From Henckelia pumila (taxonomy: Eukaryota > Streptophyta > Magnoliopsida > Lamiales > Gesneriaceae), in NCBI RefSeq assembly GCF_033568475.1, contig NC_133122.1:16682763-16746762 (forward strand): a stretch of 64,000 nucleotides of DNA, read 5' to 3'. Position numbers and translations under genes: made by a program. The first letter of the stretch is position 1; each line of letters opens with the position of its first letter. This document shows, one piece after another, positions 20,769 to 32,263 of the stretch. The notes beneath the pieces were generated by a model. The model worked only from the letters and a program-made list of their open reading frames with translations, made no database searches and was not told where the DNA came from.

Positions 20769-22938
20769 AACTACTATGTGGATATGCCTGCTGTATGTAC
20801 ATAATTCTTTCTTGATTGTTTTCTTTCATTAATCTAAACTTTCTGTATTCTAATACCTTATTGAGGTGTGGTTTTTTGTCCAGGAAATGAAAGCTCAAGG
20901 CTTGGGGGAACATCGTTCGTCTCCAAGTGCTACGAAACGTGAGTGGTGCTTTCCGACCTGAAATATTAACAACACTAGTTGGTGTTAGTGGAGCTGGAAA
21001 GACAACCTTAAAAATTATACATATTCTTACTATGTTGATCACTATAGATGTTTGTGGAAGAAGTAATGGAATTAGTGGAGCTTAACCCCATAAGAAACTC
21101 GCTAGTCGGGTTACCTGGCATTGATGGTCTTTCGACAGAACAAAGAAAGAGGTTAACTATCGCGGTAGAGCTGGTTGCAAATCCTTCCATCATATTCATG
21201 GACGAACCGACATCAGGTCTTGATGCTAGAGCTGCCGCAATTGTCATGTAGAGCTTTTGATATATTCGAAGCTTTTGATGATGTAGAGCACACATTCTTA
21301 AATCTTCATACCTTGCTTCTTTTTTTTGTATCATTCTATACCTATCCATCTTGTAACAGAGTATTTGGTACAGCTACTTTTGATGAAGAGAGGAGGACGA
21401 GTCATTTACGCCGGATCACTTGGTCACCAATCCTATAAGCTGATAGAATATTTTGAAGTGAGTAGAGCCTATAAGAAATCATGAAAGTTAGTACCACACA
21501 TCATATATTTCATTCATTCATGTAATTGTTACCGTCTTCCTAAGATAAAAAACGGATACAATCCAGCTACATGGATGTTGGATATCAGCACTCAATAAAT
21601 GGAAGGGCAACTTGGAGTCGATTATGCTGATATTTATGCAAATTCATCACTTTATCAGTAAGTTAAATAGGAAAACTTTTATCTTGATTTCAATGTTATC
21701 GATTTTTAATTTAATCTAAATCTCATTTCACTGCAAATTTTTTAGGAGGAATCACCAACTTATAAAGGAACTAAGCTCACCTCCACCATAGGATCCAAGG
21801 ATCTTTTTTATCCTACAACAACCATTTTTCAATCAGTGCAAAGCCTGTTTCTGGAAGCAGTTTTGGTTTCATGACTACTATAATCGCTATCATATTTGGT
21901 ATTATTTTCTGGAACAAGGGGAAAAAACGCAAGTTTGGCCATTTTATGTTTCAATGAATCAGCAATAACTTGCGTTTTTTCGGGCGGTCCAAGTAGATTA
22001 ATTGTTTTGACAGGGGAAAACAACAAGATCTTCAGAATCTTTTGGGAGTACTATTCGGCTATTCTATTCCTTGGAGCCAGCAATAGTAACTCTGTGCTAA
22101 GTGTTGTTTCTGTGGAGAGAACGGTTTCCTATCTAGAACGTCGCTGCTGGAATGTATTCTGCTCTTCCTTATGCAATCTCTCAGGTATCAAGAATCACTT
22201 TAAATCCATGGATTGAAGTTATACAATGAATTCATGAGTGGTTTTTCATTAGAATCTTGGAAAATAATACGAATCCTCAAGAAACATACTTGAACATTTT
22301 TTTTTATTTTTTTGTAGGTGGCCATAGAGATGATTTATGTGGCTATTCAAACTGTAATTTACGCTGTTCTACTGTATTCAATGATCGGATTCGAATGGAC
22401 CCTTGGGAAATTCTTCTGGTTCTACTACTTCATCTTCATGTGCTTTTCGTCTACTTCACCCTATATGGGATGATGCTCATCACCCTGACTCCAGGTCTCC
22501 AGATTGCTGCCCTCGTGGCATCATTCTTCGTCAGTTTTTGGAACTTGTTCTCCGGTTTCCTCGTTCCCCGGCCGAACGGTTGGTACTCCACCATCTTCCA
22601 TAGATATGTCTAGAGTCTAATTTATGTGGATCATACTCGCTAAAAAACATGCATATGCATGCATGCAGCAAATTCCCATATGGTGGAGATGGTACTACTG
22701 GTGTTCTCCCATGGCATGGACGATATACGGGGTCGTTACGTCTCAAGTTGGTGACTTAACTTCTGGAATAGAAGTTCCTGGAGATGGTGTTATGACAGTT
22801 AAGGCTTACCTTAAACAGAGATTAGGTTATGATAATGATTTCTTACCGGTTGGTGGTGTGATGCATTTGGTTTTTGTGCTGCTTTTTGTTTTGGTATTTG
22901 CTTTTGGTATCAAATGTCTTAACTACCAAAGGAGATGA
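20769..22938 (+). pseudogene. ABCG/PDR transporter pseudogene, C-terminal half (NBD2-TMD2)
   Basis: A decayed copy of the second half of a full-size pleiotropic drug resistance transporter, with old intron positions kept, so it is not a processed copy. In order: YYVDMPA (20772); EMKAQG and Walker [10 protein letters not shown] (20884-21005). Then comes a loss of about 70 codons. Next are [12 protein letters not shown] signature [10 protein letters not shown] and Walker [13 protein letters not shown] (21054-21250), broken by a TAG. DIFEAFDD follows (21259), then LLLMKRGGRVIYAGSLGHQS (21374-21457), NGYNPATWMLDIST with a TAA (21553-21597), and CKACFWKQ with frameshifts (21838-21860). AAGMYSALPYA (22147) precedes a better membrane block VAIEMIYVAIQT ... 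FLVPRP (22319-22570). The last exon IPIWWRWYYW ... NYQRR ends at a TGA (22673-22938). The N-terminal NBD1/TMD1 half is absent. Intact PDR proteins are plasma-membrane exporters of terpenoids, hormones and toxins; this copy cannot be functional. Confidence 0.93.
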
Positions 22939-22956
22939 TGTAACTCCCTCGACGTG

Positions 22957-23450
22957 TATCTTGATTCATCTATCATCTTGTGGTAACATGTTTTTTTGTT
23001 AAATGTGTATTGTTGAAAATGTTGCGAGGTACGATTTACATTTCGTATGTAATTGAAACAAGTTCTTGAAACTCAACGGAGTTAGAATATTCGATTAAGA
23101 GGTACATAAATGATTTTTTTATCGAACAAGGAGTGACATGAGTAAATAATTTTGAAAACAACCTGTTATTATAAATTTAGATGAAACAAAATTGAGGAAT
23201 GGATGCAGACCCCCTTGGCTCCCTCTTGGCTCCGTCTCTGTCTGGGAGTAATGCATATATTAATTATATATTATGATTCACCAGTCAAGGTGCTCAATTT
23301 CCAAGCCAAAAATAATCAAACAAGAAAAATCAAATAAAATTTCATCCTTTTCTGCGGTATTAATCGAATAGGATCCATTTTTAAAAAGTTGTCAAATTGA
23401 AGAAATTGGCTCAATTCAAGGTTTACATGGAAAAATCTAAGTCATAGCGA
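22957..23450 (+). other. 3' flank of the ABCG pseudogene, homologous to the KIPK 3' flank
   Basis: This starts about 20 bp after the pseudogene stop and matches 19343-19530 and 20575-20750. It carries its own roughly 220-bp unshared piece at about 23060-23280 (GTTCTTGAAACTCAACGG to TATTATGATT). So the two flanks are one ancestral sequence with separate insertions. Confidence 0.8.
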
Positions 23451-23615
23451 AGCAACCAATTATTAATACTAGTAATATATGTACATGAAAATTACATGTA
23501 CATATTTAGGATAGTATTATTCACACTTTATTTTTTGTTAAACACACTCCATTTTTAAGTTTTGTACAAATATTACCAATGATTTCATTTAATTAATTGT
23601 TTTATTTTTGGTAAA

Positions 23616-23905
23616 TTCATTGGTAGTTTCAATTTTAAAAATAAGTTATCTAAACATTAAATTTGTTAATATACTAAAATTTAAAAAACACACAAAACAA
23701 ATCTTGACTTTTATTTCTATCTGAATTATTATTTTTTTCCATGAAAAAAAAATATTATTATTCATTGGTAGTTTCAATTTTAAAAATAAGTTATCTAAAC
23801 ATTAAATTTGTTAATATACTAAAATTTAAAAAACACACAAAACAAATCGTGACTTTTATTTCTATCTGAATTATTATTTTTTTTCCATGACAAAAAAACA
23901 TTATT
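23616..23905. repeat. Tandem duplication, two units of 145 bp
   Basis: TTCATTGGTAGTTTC to CATGAAAAAAAAATATTATTA occurs at 23616-23760 and again at 23761-23905 with only a few differences. A shorter repeat of TTTATTAATTTAATTTG units follows at about 23934-24030. Non-coding. Confidence 0.9.
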
Positions 23906-24960
23906 ATTATTTTTGAAAGAAGTTATGTTTTGTATTTATTAATTTAATTTGTTTAATTCTATATCTTATTAATTTATTTATTTATTAATTTAATTTGTTT
24001 AATTCTATATCTTATTAATTTATTTATTATAAATTTAAAAAATAACCTTATAAATAAATTATAATATATATTATAAAATAGATTAACTGCTAACAAAATT
24101 TTATTTTGAAGTAAAATATTTTTTATCAAACTCATATAGTTAATCTACTCTGTATTAACATTTTTCAAAATTAAAAAAAAATTGACAAAAATAAGTTTAA
24201 TATTTATTATCTTTATATTATAAAAACTATTTTTAATAAGGAGGATATATCAAAAAATATAAAATAACAAAAATTATTTTGCAATATTAAATTTTAAGAA
24301 ATTTTTATTTTATCTTAAAATTCAATAAATTTTTGATAATAAAATTTTTTAAAATCTCAATATTTATATGTTAGTATGAAAAATATCAATATTTTGTATA
24401 ATGAGGATAAAATATATAATTTTAAATTTGAAGATCAATTTTTTTGTTATTATATATATATAATAAATAATTATTTCAAAAACAATTTATTTATAAGTAA
24501 TTTTCACGATATTAAGAATATTAAATTTTAAGAAATAAAAGTTTAGTTATTGAAATAGAAAACAAAAGTTTTGTATGTAAAATTTTAAGGGCAAGATATT
24601 ATTATTTAAGGAAATATATTATAAGGATAATTTTGTCTAATAATATCCTGATTAAGGAATGTGAAGTGTTATTAACATTTTTTGGAGTGTAAATAAAAAT
24701 TTTCAATAAATAATTTATGTTATATTTAAATATCAATTATTGAGATATGAAAGTATTTTTGTGTAATATACATAACTTTGACTTTGAACCTCGCAAGATG
24801 GTATTGACTTACGGGTCTTATTGTGCCTTTTTTTTTGTTGAGAGTGCAAGTACAAAATTACAATAATGTAACGAAACTGCCCGCACAACTAACGAGATTT
24901 GAATATGGACTCGAGACTTGCTTACCTCGAGCAAAGAAACTACTAAATCTATCTAAATAA
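23906..24960. other. AT-rich spacer, nothing recognised
   Basis: Extremely AT-rich intergenic DNA with no open frame of note and no recognised repeat boundary. Confidence 0.5.
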
Positions 24961-24963
24961 ATT

Positions 24964-25518
24964 AGGAGTGCTACCCGCATTCAGCGAGAATCGAAACTGT
25001 TAGGAATCAATCAGAGCAAACTTGATATCCCGAGAACTTTAACAGACAAACACACACACACAACTCAAGAACACAATCCCAGAAGACAGATAAAACCCAA
25101 CACACGCTAATCAATCACCAATTCACACGAAATCGATTAAACAACACAAGCATTTACGTGGTTCTACAAGGAATTTGCCTACGTCCACGGGAGAGCAACA
25201 CCAACACTTTTATTAATCACGAACAGAAAAAATCCAAACTCACAAATAGAGCTTATTACAGAACCAGACCAGAAAAACTCTAACGCTAGATATAGACTCA
25301 ATTCAAGCTTTAAACCCTTGAATTCTTCCCGTCACAATCTGCGCCCGAGTTCTCTCCTATGAATTCTCTCTTTTCTTCTCTCTCAAATATTTTCTGGAGG
25401 TTGAAGAATTTGATTTTCTGTTATGTTGGTTACGGTCAGCTTCCATCTGCTTATATAGAAAAAAATACACTGACTTTCTTCTTGGACTTTTAGGTCTTCG
25501 GCCCAATCTTAAAGTCAA
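24964..25518 (-). repeat. LTR-like sequence with an end that recurs inverted at 30508-30537
   Basis: The left 30 bp (GGAGTGCTACCCGCATTCAGCGAGAATCGA) is repeated in inverse at 30508-30537 with about two mismatches. Next to it, TGTTAGGAATC (24998) could be the minus-strand end of an LTR. The segment ACGTGGTTCTACAAGGAATTTGCCTACG at about 25156-25183 resembles a word common in plant copia LTRs. The right-hand copy carries a TTGGTCTCAGAG word like a Met primer site just before the shared motif. It may be parts of two inverted copia LTR remnants; the exact element is unresolved. Confidence 0.45.
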
Positions 25519-25768
25519 TGCAGATAAAATTGAAAGAAATATTTTCATCTTCTGTAAATATTTATTTCCTAAATACTTAGGAATAATTTTGTATAGTTTC
25601 TTTAGTCATGGGATTGTGCCTAGAATTAAGCAAAAATACTTTTTATAAATTAGTAGACCTAGAACGATTGTAACATAAGAAAAAATTACTGAGAGTTTCA
25701 TAATATACTTCATTCTTCTTGTCATGAATTTGATTTCTGCCATTATGTCTTCTTGTGTGTTCTCTACA
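25519..25768 (+). repeat. 5' LTR of the copia element
   Basis: 250 bp, TGCAGATAAAATTG ... GTGTGTTCTCTACA, followed directly by the Met-type primer site. It pairs with 29939-30188. Confidence 0.92.
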
Positions 25769-25781
25769 TGGTATCATAGCC
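25769..25781 (+). other. Primer binding site, initiator tRNA-Met type (copia)
   Basis: TGGTATCATAGCC directly after the 5' LTR, one mismatch (T for G) from the usual TGGTATCAGAGCC. Confidence 0.85.
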
Positions 25782-26062
25782 AGTTCTTAACACTGGCCCT
25801 GTATTTCCGGTCCAGCATAGTCGTGCGTCGTCCACTGTTGTGGTGGTGTGCGACGCAATATTCTGAAGCGTGGGGTAGTAGGCTTGAGGGTTGTCGTTTT
25901 CTAGTTGAGGTGTATACTGTACCTCTTAAGCCCAATTATAATATTTTTGGGTCCAATATTATCCCAAACCCTAAGCCCAATACTGCCCAGTGCTTCCTAA
26001 GCCTAAAAAAACTCTGAAAAACGACTGAATCTTCAGGCGATCAAAGTGGGATCGTGAAACCA

Positions 26063-29000
26063 ATGTCTGCACCAGGTGTGATTTCTACTGGGCTCGAAAA
26101 CTCTCCAATCCAATTCACCATTAACAAATTGAATGGAAAAAACTATATGGAGTGGGCTCAGTCAATTAAATTAGTAATCGACGGCAAATGAAGACTGGGC
26201 TATTTAACCGGAGGAGTTCAAGAACCAAAGAAAGACGATCCAAAATGGGTAAATTGGAAATCAAAAAATTCTCTGGTCATCGCATGGCTCGTAAACTCTA
26301 TGGAGCAATCGATTGGTAATACCTATTTGTTTCTACCCACAACAAAGAATGTGTGGGAAACGGTCAAAGAAACCTACTTGGATCTGGAAAATTCATCACA
26401 AATTTTTGAATTGAAGACCAAACTGTGGCAGTCTAAACAAAGTGAGAAGAGAGTAATTTAATATTACAACTATATGAAAACACTATGGAAAGAATCAGAC
26501 CTCTGCTATGAAGAATCATGGGAATGCAAACCTGACAGTGTCAAATTCTATAAACGCGTGGAGAATGACAGAGTGTACGAGTTCTTGGCCGGGTTAAACC
26601 GTGAGCTGGATGAAGTCAGAGGCCGTATATTGGGAAAAACACCTCTGCCAACTCTGAGTGAAGTATTTGCAGAAGTACGTCGAGAAGAAGGGAGGAGGAA
26701 AATGATGTTGAATGATAACGTGTCACCCACTACAGAGTCCTCAGCATTGATCAGCAAGAATAATTTCCCCAGCACTCAATTTCAACAAGAAAAAAAGGCA
26801 GAACTTCGGTGCGACTATTGTAACAAACCATGGAATACTTGAGAAAATTGTTGGAATTTACACGGTAAGCCTCCCAACTGGAAACCGAAGAATTTTAAAC
26901 CGAAGGAACAGGGTGGTTCACAAGCTTATGTGACTGAAAAAGAGGCACAGAATAGCACATAAATTTCCTCTGGGGCACCAACTTTCAGTAAGGAGCAATT
27001 AGATCAACTGTAGAAATTGTTCCAATCCTCACACCTTTCACACTCCACTTCTGCACCAGCTTCTTGTTCCTTGGCACAAGGTAATTATCTACAATATGTT
27101 TTTAGTGTGTCCACCTCATTCTATCACCCTTGGATAATAGATTCCGGTGCTACTGACCATATGACCGGATCTTCCAAATTGTTCTGTTCTTATTCCCCTT
27201 GTGCAAGAGATCAGAAAATAAAAATAGCAGATGGTTCTTTATCAACCATTGCTGGAAAAGGATCCATTGTTATTTCCAGTACTTTGACACTGCATAATGT
27301 TCTACATGTTCCTAATCTTTCGTGTAACCTACTGTTCATCAGCAAACTAACCCGTGACTTGAAATATTGTGCTAAGTTTTCTTCGAATTTTTGTGAATTT
27401 CAGGATCTGGCCTCGGGGAAGATGATTGGCAGTGCTAGAGAAAATTAAAGTGTTGAGGAGTGACAATGTGAAAGAATACTTTAATCAAATTTTGGGGTCA
27501 TTTTTTCAGCAGATGGGTATAGTTCATCACAACTCTTGTATTCAGACACCACAACAAAATGGAGTGGCAGAAAGAAAAAATAGACACCTCTTGGAATTAG
27601 CTAGGTCTATAATGTTCACTACTGGAGTACCTAAATACTTATGGTGGGAAGCTATTTTGACTGTTACTTACTTGATTAACAGAATGCCATCAAGAGTTTT
27701 GAACTTCAAATCACCCTTGGCATTATTTAAAGAAATCTTTCCCATGTCCCGACTATCCTCTGATTTACCCCTTAAAATTTTTGGTTGTGTGGCATTTATT
27801 CATGTGCATCATCATAGTCGGGATAAATTGGATCCCAGATTTATAAAGTGTGTTTTTCTGGGATATTCTCCCATACAAAAGGTTACAAGTGTTTTGATCC
27901 CCTTACAAAAAGGTTTTTTGTAACGATGGATGTGACTTTTTTTGAAACCCAATCTTACTTTAGCACTCCTCTTCAGGGGGAGGATAAAGTTGAAGACTCG
28001 TTTGACATAGATCTTGATTGCATGATCAATATGGATACAAGCACATCTAATAGGGTACAACTTCATGATATAGATACTGGAACAGGAGATGAGGATACAA
28101 AGAGATTTGGGCAAGTCTACACAAGAAGACCTCAAAGTAGACGAGATGCCATAACTCCGCACAACCAAACGTTTGAGCCGAGGTTGGATCTCCGCCTACA
28201 AATCCATTCAAGCATAGGTAACGATTCCAACCCATCTCCTGCCAAAGTAGAATCTTCAGAGCTCTTAGACCTTTCTATTGCATTCAGGAAAGGTGTAAGA
28301 GCATGCACCAAATATCCACTTTCTAACCATGTATCCTATAATAAGATATCCACACCGTACTCTAATTTTATTTCGCATTTACGTACTGTTGATGTTCCTA
28401 AGACTACACATAAAGCTCTAAGAACTCCAGAATGTAAGAAGGCTGTCCTTGAGGAAATGAATGCGCTAAAGAAGAATAATACATGGGAAATTGATTATCT
28501 TCCTGAATTGAAACAGACAGTAGGTTGCAAATGGGTACAGTGAAGTTAAACTCCGATGGATCTCTAGAACAGTACAAAGCGAGGCTTGTGGCTAAGGGGT
28601 TCACCCAAACATATGGTATTGATTACCAGGAAACCTTTGCTCATGTTGCCAAATTGAATACAATAAGAATTTTGTTGTCTTTAGCTGCGAATCTAGATTG
28701 GTCTCTACACCAATTGGACGTGAGCAATGCTTTTCTCAACGGTGAGTTAGAGGAAGAAGTGTTTATGGACGCTCCTCCGGGATTTGAAAAACAGTTTGGG
28801 GGAAAAAGTAGGCAAATTGAAGAAATCTTTGTATGGTTTGAAGCAATCACCACGAGCATGGTTTGAAAGATTCTCTAGATCGATCAAGAAACAAGGTTAC
28901 ACACAAGGACATTCTGATCATACAATGTTTGTAAGGCATACTAGTAAGGACAAAATGGACATCTTAATTGTTTATGTGGATGATATAATACTTACAGAGA

Positions 29001-29930
29001 GTGATGAGGAAGAAATATCCAGATTAAAGAAGAGCCTTGCATCCGAATTTGAGATTAAAGACTTAGGTCCTTTACGTTATTTCTTGGGCATGGAAGTTGC
29101 TAGATCAAGAAAAGGTATCTATGTATCACAGAGGAAATATGTTTTGCATTTGCTAGAGGAAACATGGATGAGTGGATGTAGACCTAGTGATACTCCAATG
29201 GATCCTAATCAGAAGTTTGCTGCTGAACAAAAAGGAACTCCGACTGAAAAAGGGAGATATCAGCGTCTTGTGGAAAAACTCATTTATCTTTCACATACAA
29301 GGCCTGATATTGCCTTTGCGGTTAGTGTGGTTAGTCAGTTCATGCATTCACCATATGAAGAACATTTGGAGGCAGTGTACAAGATTTTAAGATATTTGAA
29401 TAATTCTCCGGGAAAAGGTCTGCTGTTTCGAAAAACCAATCAAAGAAGTATAAAAACTTTCACAGATGCTGATTGGGCTGGATCCATATCCGATAGAAGA
29501 TTTACTTTAGGATATTAATGTACCTTCATATGGGGAAATCTTGTCACTTGGAGGAGTAAAAAGCAAAATGTTGTAGCTCAAAGTAGTGCTGAAGCAGAAT
29601 TGAGAGCAATGGCAAATGGAGTTTGTGAAATATTGTGGCTGAAATTGGTTCTAGAAGAACTCAAACTGGAATCACAAGTTTCCATGAAATTGTTCTGTGA
29701 TAACATGTCTGCAATTAGTATTGTTAACAATCCTGTTCAGCATGATCGTACTAAGCATGTCAAAGTCGATAGACATTTCATTAAAGAGAAGATGAAGAAT
29801 GGAATCATCTGTTATCTTTTGTCACCTCTGAACAACAGATTGCTGATGCATTGACAAAAGGACACTTCAGGCCAAAATTTGAAGATTTCACGAGCAAGTT
29901 GGGCATGATAGATATCTTTGATCCAACTTG
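26063..29930 (+). pseudogene. Copia gag-pol polyprotein, multiply disrupted
   Basis: Gag starts at Met 26063 (MSAPGVISTG) with the copia gag signature LNGKNYMEWAQSIKLVIDGK, then an in-frame TGA near 26190 and a TAA near 26459. A degenerate CCHC region lies near 26809-26850 (CDYCNKPWNT, then a stop). Protease has WIIDSGATDHMTG (27131). The zinc-finger part of integrase is missing: sequence jumps from LASGKMIG (27410) into the core VLRSDNVKEYF (27449) with QTPQQNGVAERKNR. Further frameshifts fall near 27890, 28540 and 28800. Reverse transcriptase has ARLVAKGFTQ, LDVSNAFLNGELEEEV and YVDDIIL (28972). RNase H has ADWAGSISDRR, a TAA near 29517, AQSSAEAELRA and KVDRHFIKEK. The product would be a copia polyprotein; as it stands it is dead. 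Confidence 0.95.
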
Positions 29931-29938
29931 AAAGGGAG

Positions 29939-30188
29939 TGTAGAGAAAATAAAAAGAAATATTTTCATATTCTGTAAATTTTATTTCCTAAATACTTAGG
30001 GATAATTTTGTATAGTTTCTTTAGTTACGGGATTGTGCCTAGAATTAAGAAAAAAATATTTTGCTTAAATTAGTAGACCTAGAACGATTGTAATGGAATA
30101 AAAAAATACTGAGAGTTTCAGAATATACTTCATTCTTCTTGTCATGAGTTTGATTTTTGCCATTATGTCTTATTGTGTGTTCTCTATA
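29939..30188 (+). repeat. 3' LTR of the copia element
   Basis: 250 bp, TGTAGAGAAAATAAAAAG ... GTGTGTTCTCTATA, preceded by the purine tract AAAGGGAG (29931). The last base pair of the usual CA end is mutated to TA. Confidence 0.92.
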
Positions 30189-30193
30189 GTCAA

Positions 30194-30540
30194 CATGGTC
30201 CAACCCGATAAATCTTCTCACATCAGTCTGATCTGCTCTCGTACTTCAATCTGCCTTCAAACTTACAGCTTCACGGATAATTCATCTGACTTCTAATCAA
30301 GTCCGAGTACTCGAGCAATTGATCTGCCTTAACTCATCCGAAGAACTCATCTGACCATCACCTTCGATCTGATCCCAGTATCTGATCTGACCATGAACTC
30401 ATCTGATCACTGAGCTCATCTGATCTCTACTATTTCATCCGATCTTTTTCCATTCAATCTGACAGAAGTACACTTTAATAGAAATTGAGACCAATTGGTC
30501 TCAGAGTCGATTCTCGCTGAATGCAGGTAGCTCTCCGTCT
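30194..30540 (+). repeat. Sequence right of the copia insertion, with repeated CATCTGA words
   Basis: This continues the host sequence interrupted at 25518. It contains many CATCTGATC/CATCTGACC words (30210-30460) and ends in the inverted partner of the 24964 motif (TCGATTCTCGCTGAATGCAG, 30507-30527). No coding region. Confidence 0.5.
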
Positions 30541-30640
30541 CAGAGCCTCACCTTATTGTGCCCTTTAATATCAAAGTCCAAATGTATTTTAATTGCCCAT
30601 CAATGAGTTAACTTTAACTGGGTCAATAGATTTATACATA

Positions 30641-30665
30641 ACTAGCGTTCATTGTACGCGAATCA
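30641..30665 (-). mobile_element. Possible Helitron 3' terminus (minus strand)
   Basis: On the minus strand CGCGTACAATGAACGCTAGT offers a weak GCGT/ACGC hairpin just before CTAGT, followed by TA. The stem is short and directly adjoins the end, so this is a weaker case than 14627 and 62699. Confidence 0.3.
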
Positions 30666-30876
30666 TGCAAATATATAAAATAATTTTCATTACATAAAAT
30701 TTTCTATGCTAATCAATTTTTTTTATTCTCATCAATTTTAATATTATTTTTTACAGGAGTTAAATATTTAAAAGTTTATATTGAGAAAAAAATATTTAGT
30801 AATTAAAAAAATTTAAAAACATATTTGATACGATAATTATAGATACATTACAATAAGTTAATTACTCTATATTCTA

Positions 30877-30877
<1 letters not shown>

Positions 30878-30961
<84 letters not shown>
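30878..30961. repeat. (ATT)n microsatellite
   Basis: About 28 uninterrupted ATT units, 84 bp. Confidence 0.97.
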
Positions 30962-32263
30962 GTATAGATGAGTGCATAAATGTAATTTTAATTTATATTT
31001 TACGAAATTAATTGAAAATAGTTACTGATTTACTATAGGGTGCATATATTTTTTAAATTAAATAGTAAGATTATGAAAAACTTACCGACCTTTAAAATCT
31101 TAAAGGCTTGATTATATAAAAATTTAATAATTATAGAATTCAACTTGTCTTAAAAAATTATTATCTTGAGTAGATCTCTTGTGAGACAAATCAATCATAC
31201 CTAGCTATATTTACAATAAAAATACTTATAGCATAAAAAATAACTTTTTCATTGGTAACTCAAATAGAAGATCCGTATCACAAATTTAATCCATTAAACC
31301 GTCTCACATTAATTTTTTATGCATTATCCTAATAATAAATCTAATGGCTAATTGATTTATCACATCAGTTTTATAACATTAATATACCTATGTATTAAAA
31401 TACAAGCCATTGGCTTTATGATTTGGATACTAGCCTAACGATATATAGAAACTCGTTAAACTAATAACAACACACATGGATGCATTTAATTTTTATTTTC
31501 TTTTTGTGGACTTGCAAGATAGGAGGAGACTTTAAATGCTACCCAATTGGCATATCCCAATTCATTTGGTACAAACTAATTACTAAACGCTGTCGTATTC
31601 GTTAAAAACATTTAGGTTTCTGTCATATTTGCTACTAAATATATCAATGAAACTAGTTGTTATTTTATTTGGACATAGAAAGTAAAATTAATTATATATC
31701 TTGAAATGTGGTATATATCTTAAATAAAAGTCCTAATGATTTATTTTCAAAAATAAAACAAAAACTCATGTGAAACGGTTTCACGAGTTAATTTTGTTGT
31801 GAGACGAATCTCTTATTTGATCTGATCCATGAAAAAATATTATTTTTTATGTTAAAAATATTAATTTTTATTATAGATATGGATCGGATCTACTTAAATT
31901 GGTCAAGATATCATGTCTTCATAACCCCGATCTATTAATTATGTCGAACCGAGTCGAAGTATCAGGAAGCGATGATATATTATTACACGTTCTTGTTATG
32001 AAAAGGGTGAAAATTTTCATTCTTACCATCACGGTATGTTTGATGAATGTCGAGATAGTGAAGCAATAACAATTTTTCTAAAAATAACTCGTTAGTTATT
32101 AAACACACTGAAAACGAAAATAGTGAAAATAGATTGAAATATATATATATATATATAACAGTGACGAAACTAAAATATTGCATGTTAAAAAATAATATGG
32201 GTGTAATAAACCAAGAATTTTTAAAATTTATTTAGTCCTTGAAGCAATAGGAGTATGAGGTAG
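30962..32263. repeat. AT-rich spacer with two TGTGAGAC-type foldback repeats
   Basis: Two copies of a short dispersed repeat with inverted GTGAGAC/GTCTCAC ends: 31173-31308 (GATCTCTTGTGAGAC ... CCGTCTCAC) and about 31765-31890 (TGTGAAACGGTTTCACGAG ... GATATGGATCGGATC). A third is at about 54748-54905. They look like one non-autonomous family of about 130-160 bp. The rest of the spacer, including the TA tract at 32139-32157, holds nothing else I recognise. Confidence 0.5.

Larger units (their letters stand above)
25519..30188 (+). mobile_element. Ty1/copia retrotransposon, degenerate
   Basis: Bounded by two 250-bp LTRs with target-site duplication GTCAA at 25514-25518 and 30189-30193. Order of domains is gag, protease, integrase, reverse transcriptase, RNase H, which is copia order. 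The primer site TGGTATCATAGCC (25769) fits initiator tRNA-Met with one mismatch. The LTRs differ at many positions, and stops, frameshifts and a pol deletion are present. It is an old, dead insertion that sits inside the 24964-30537 inverted-end region. Confidence 0.95.
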
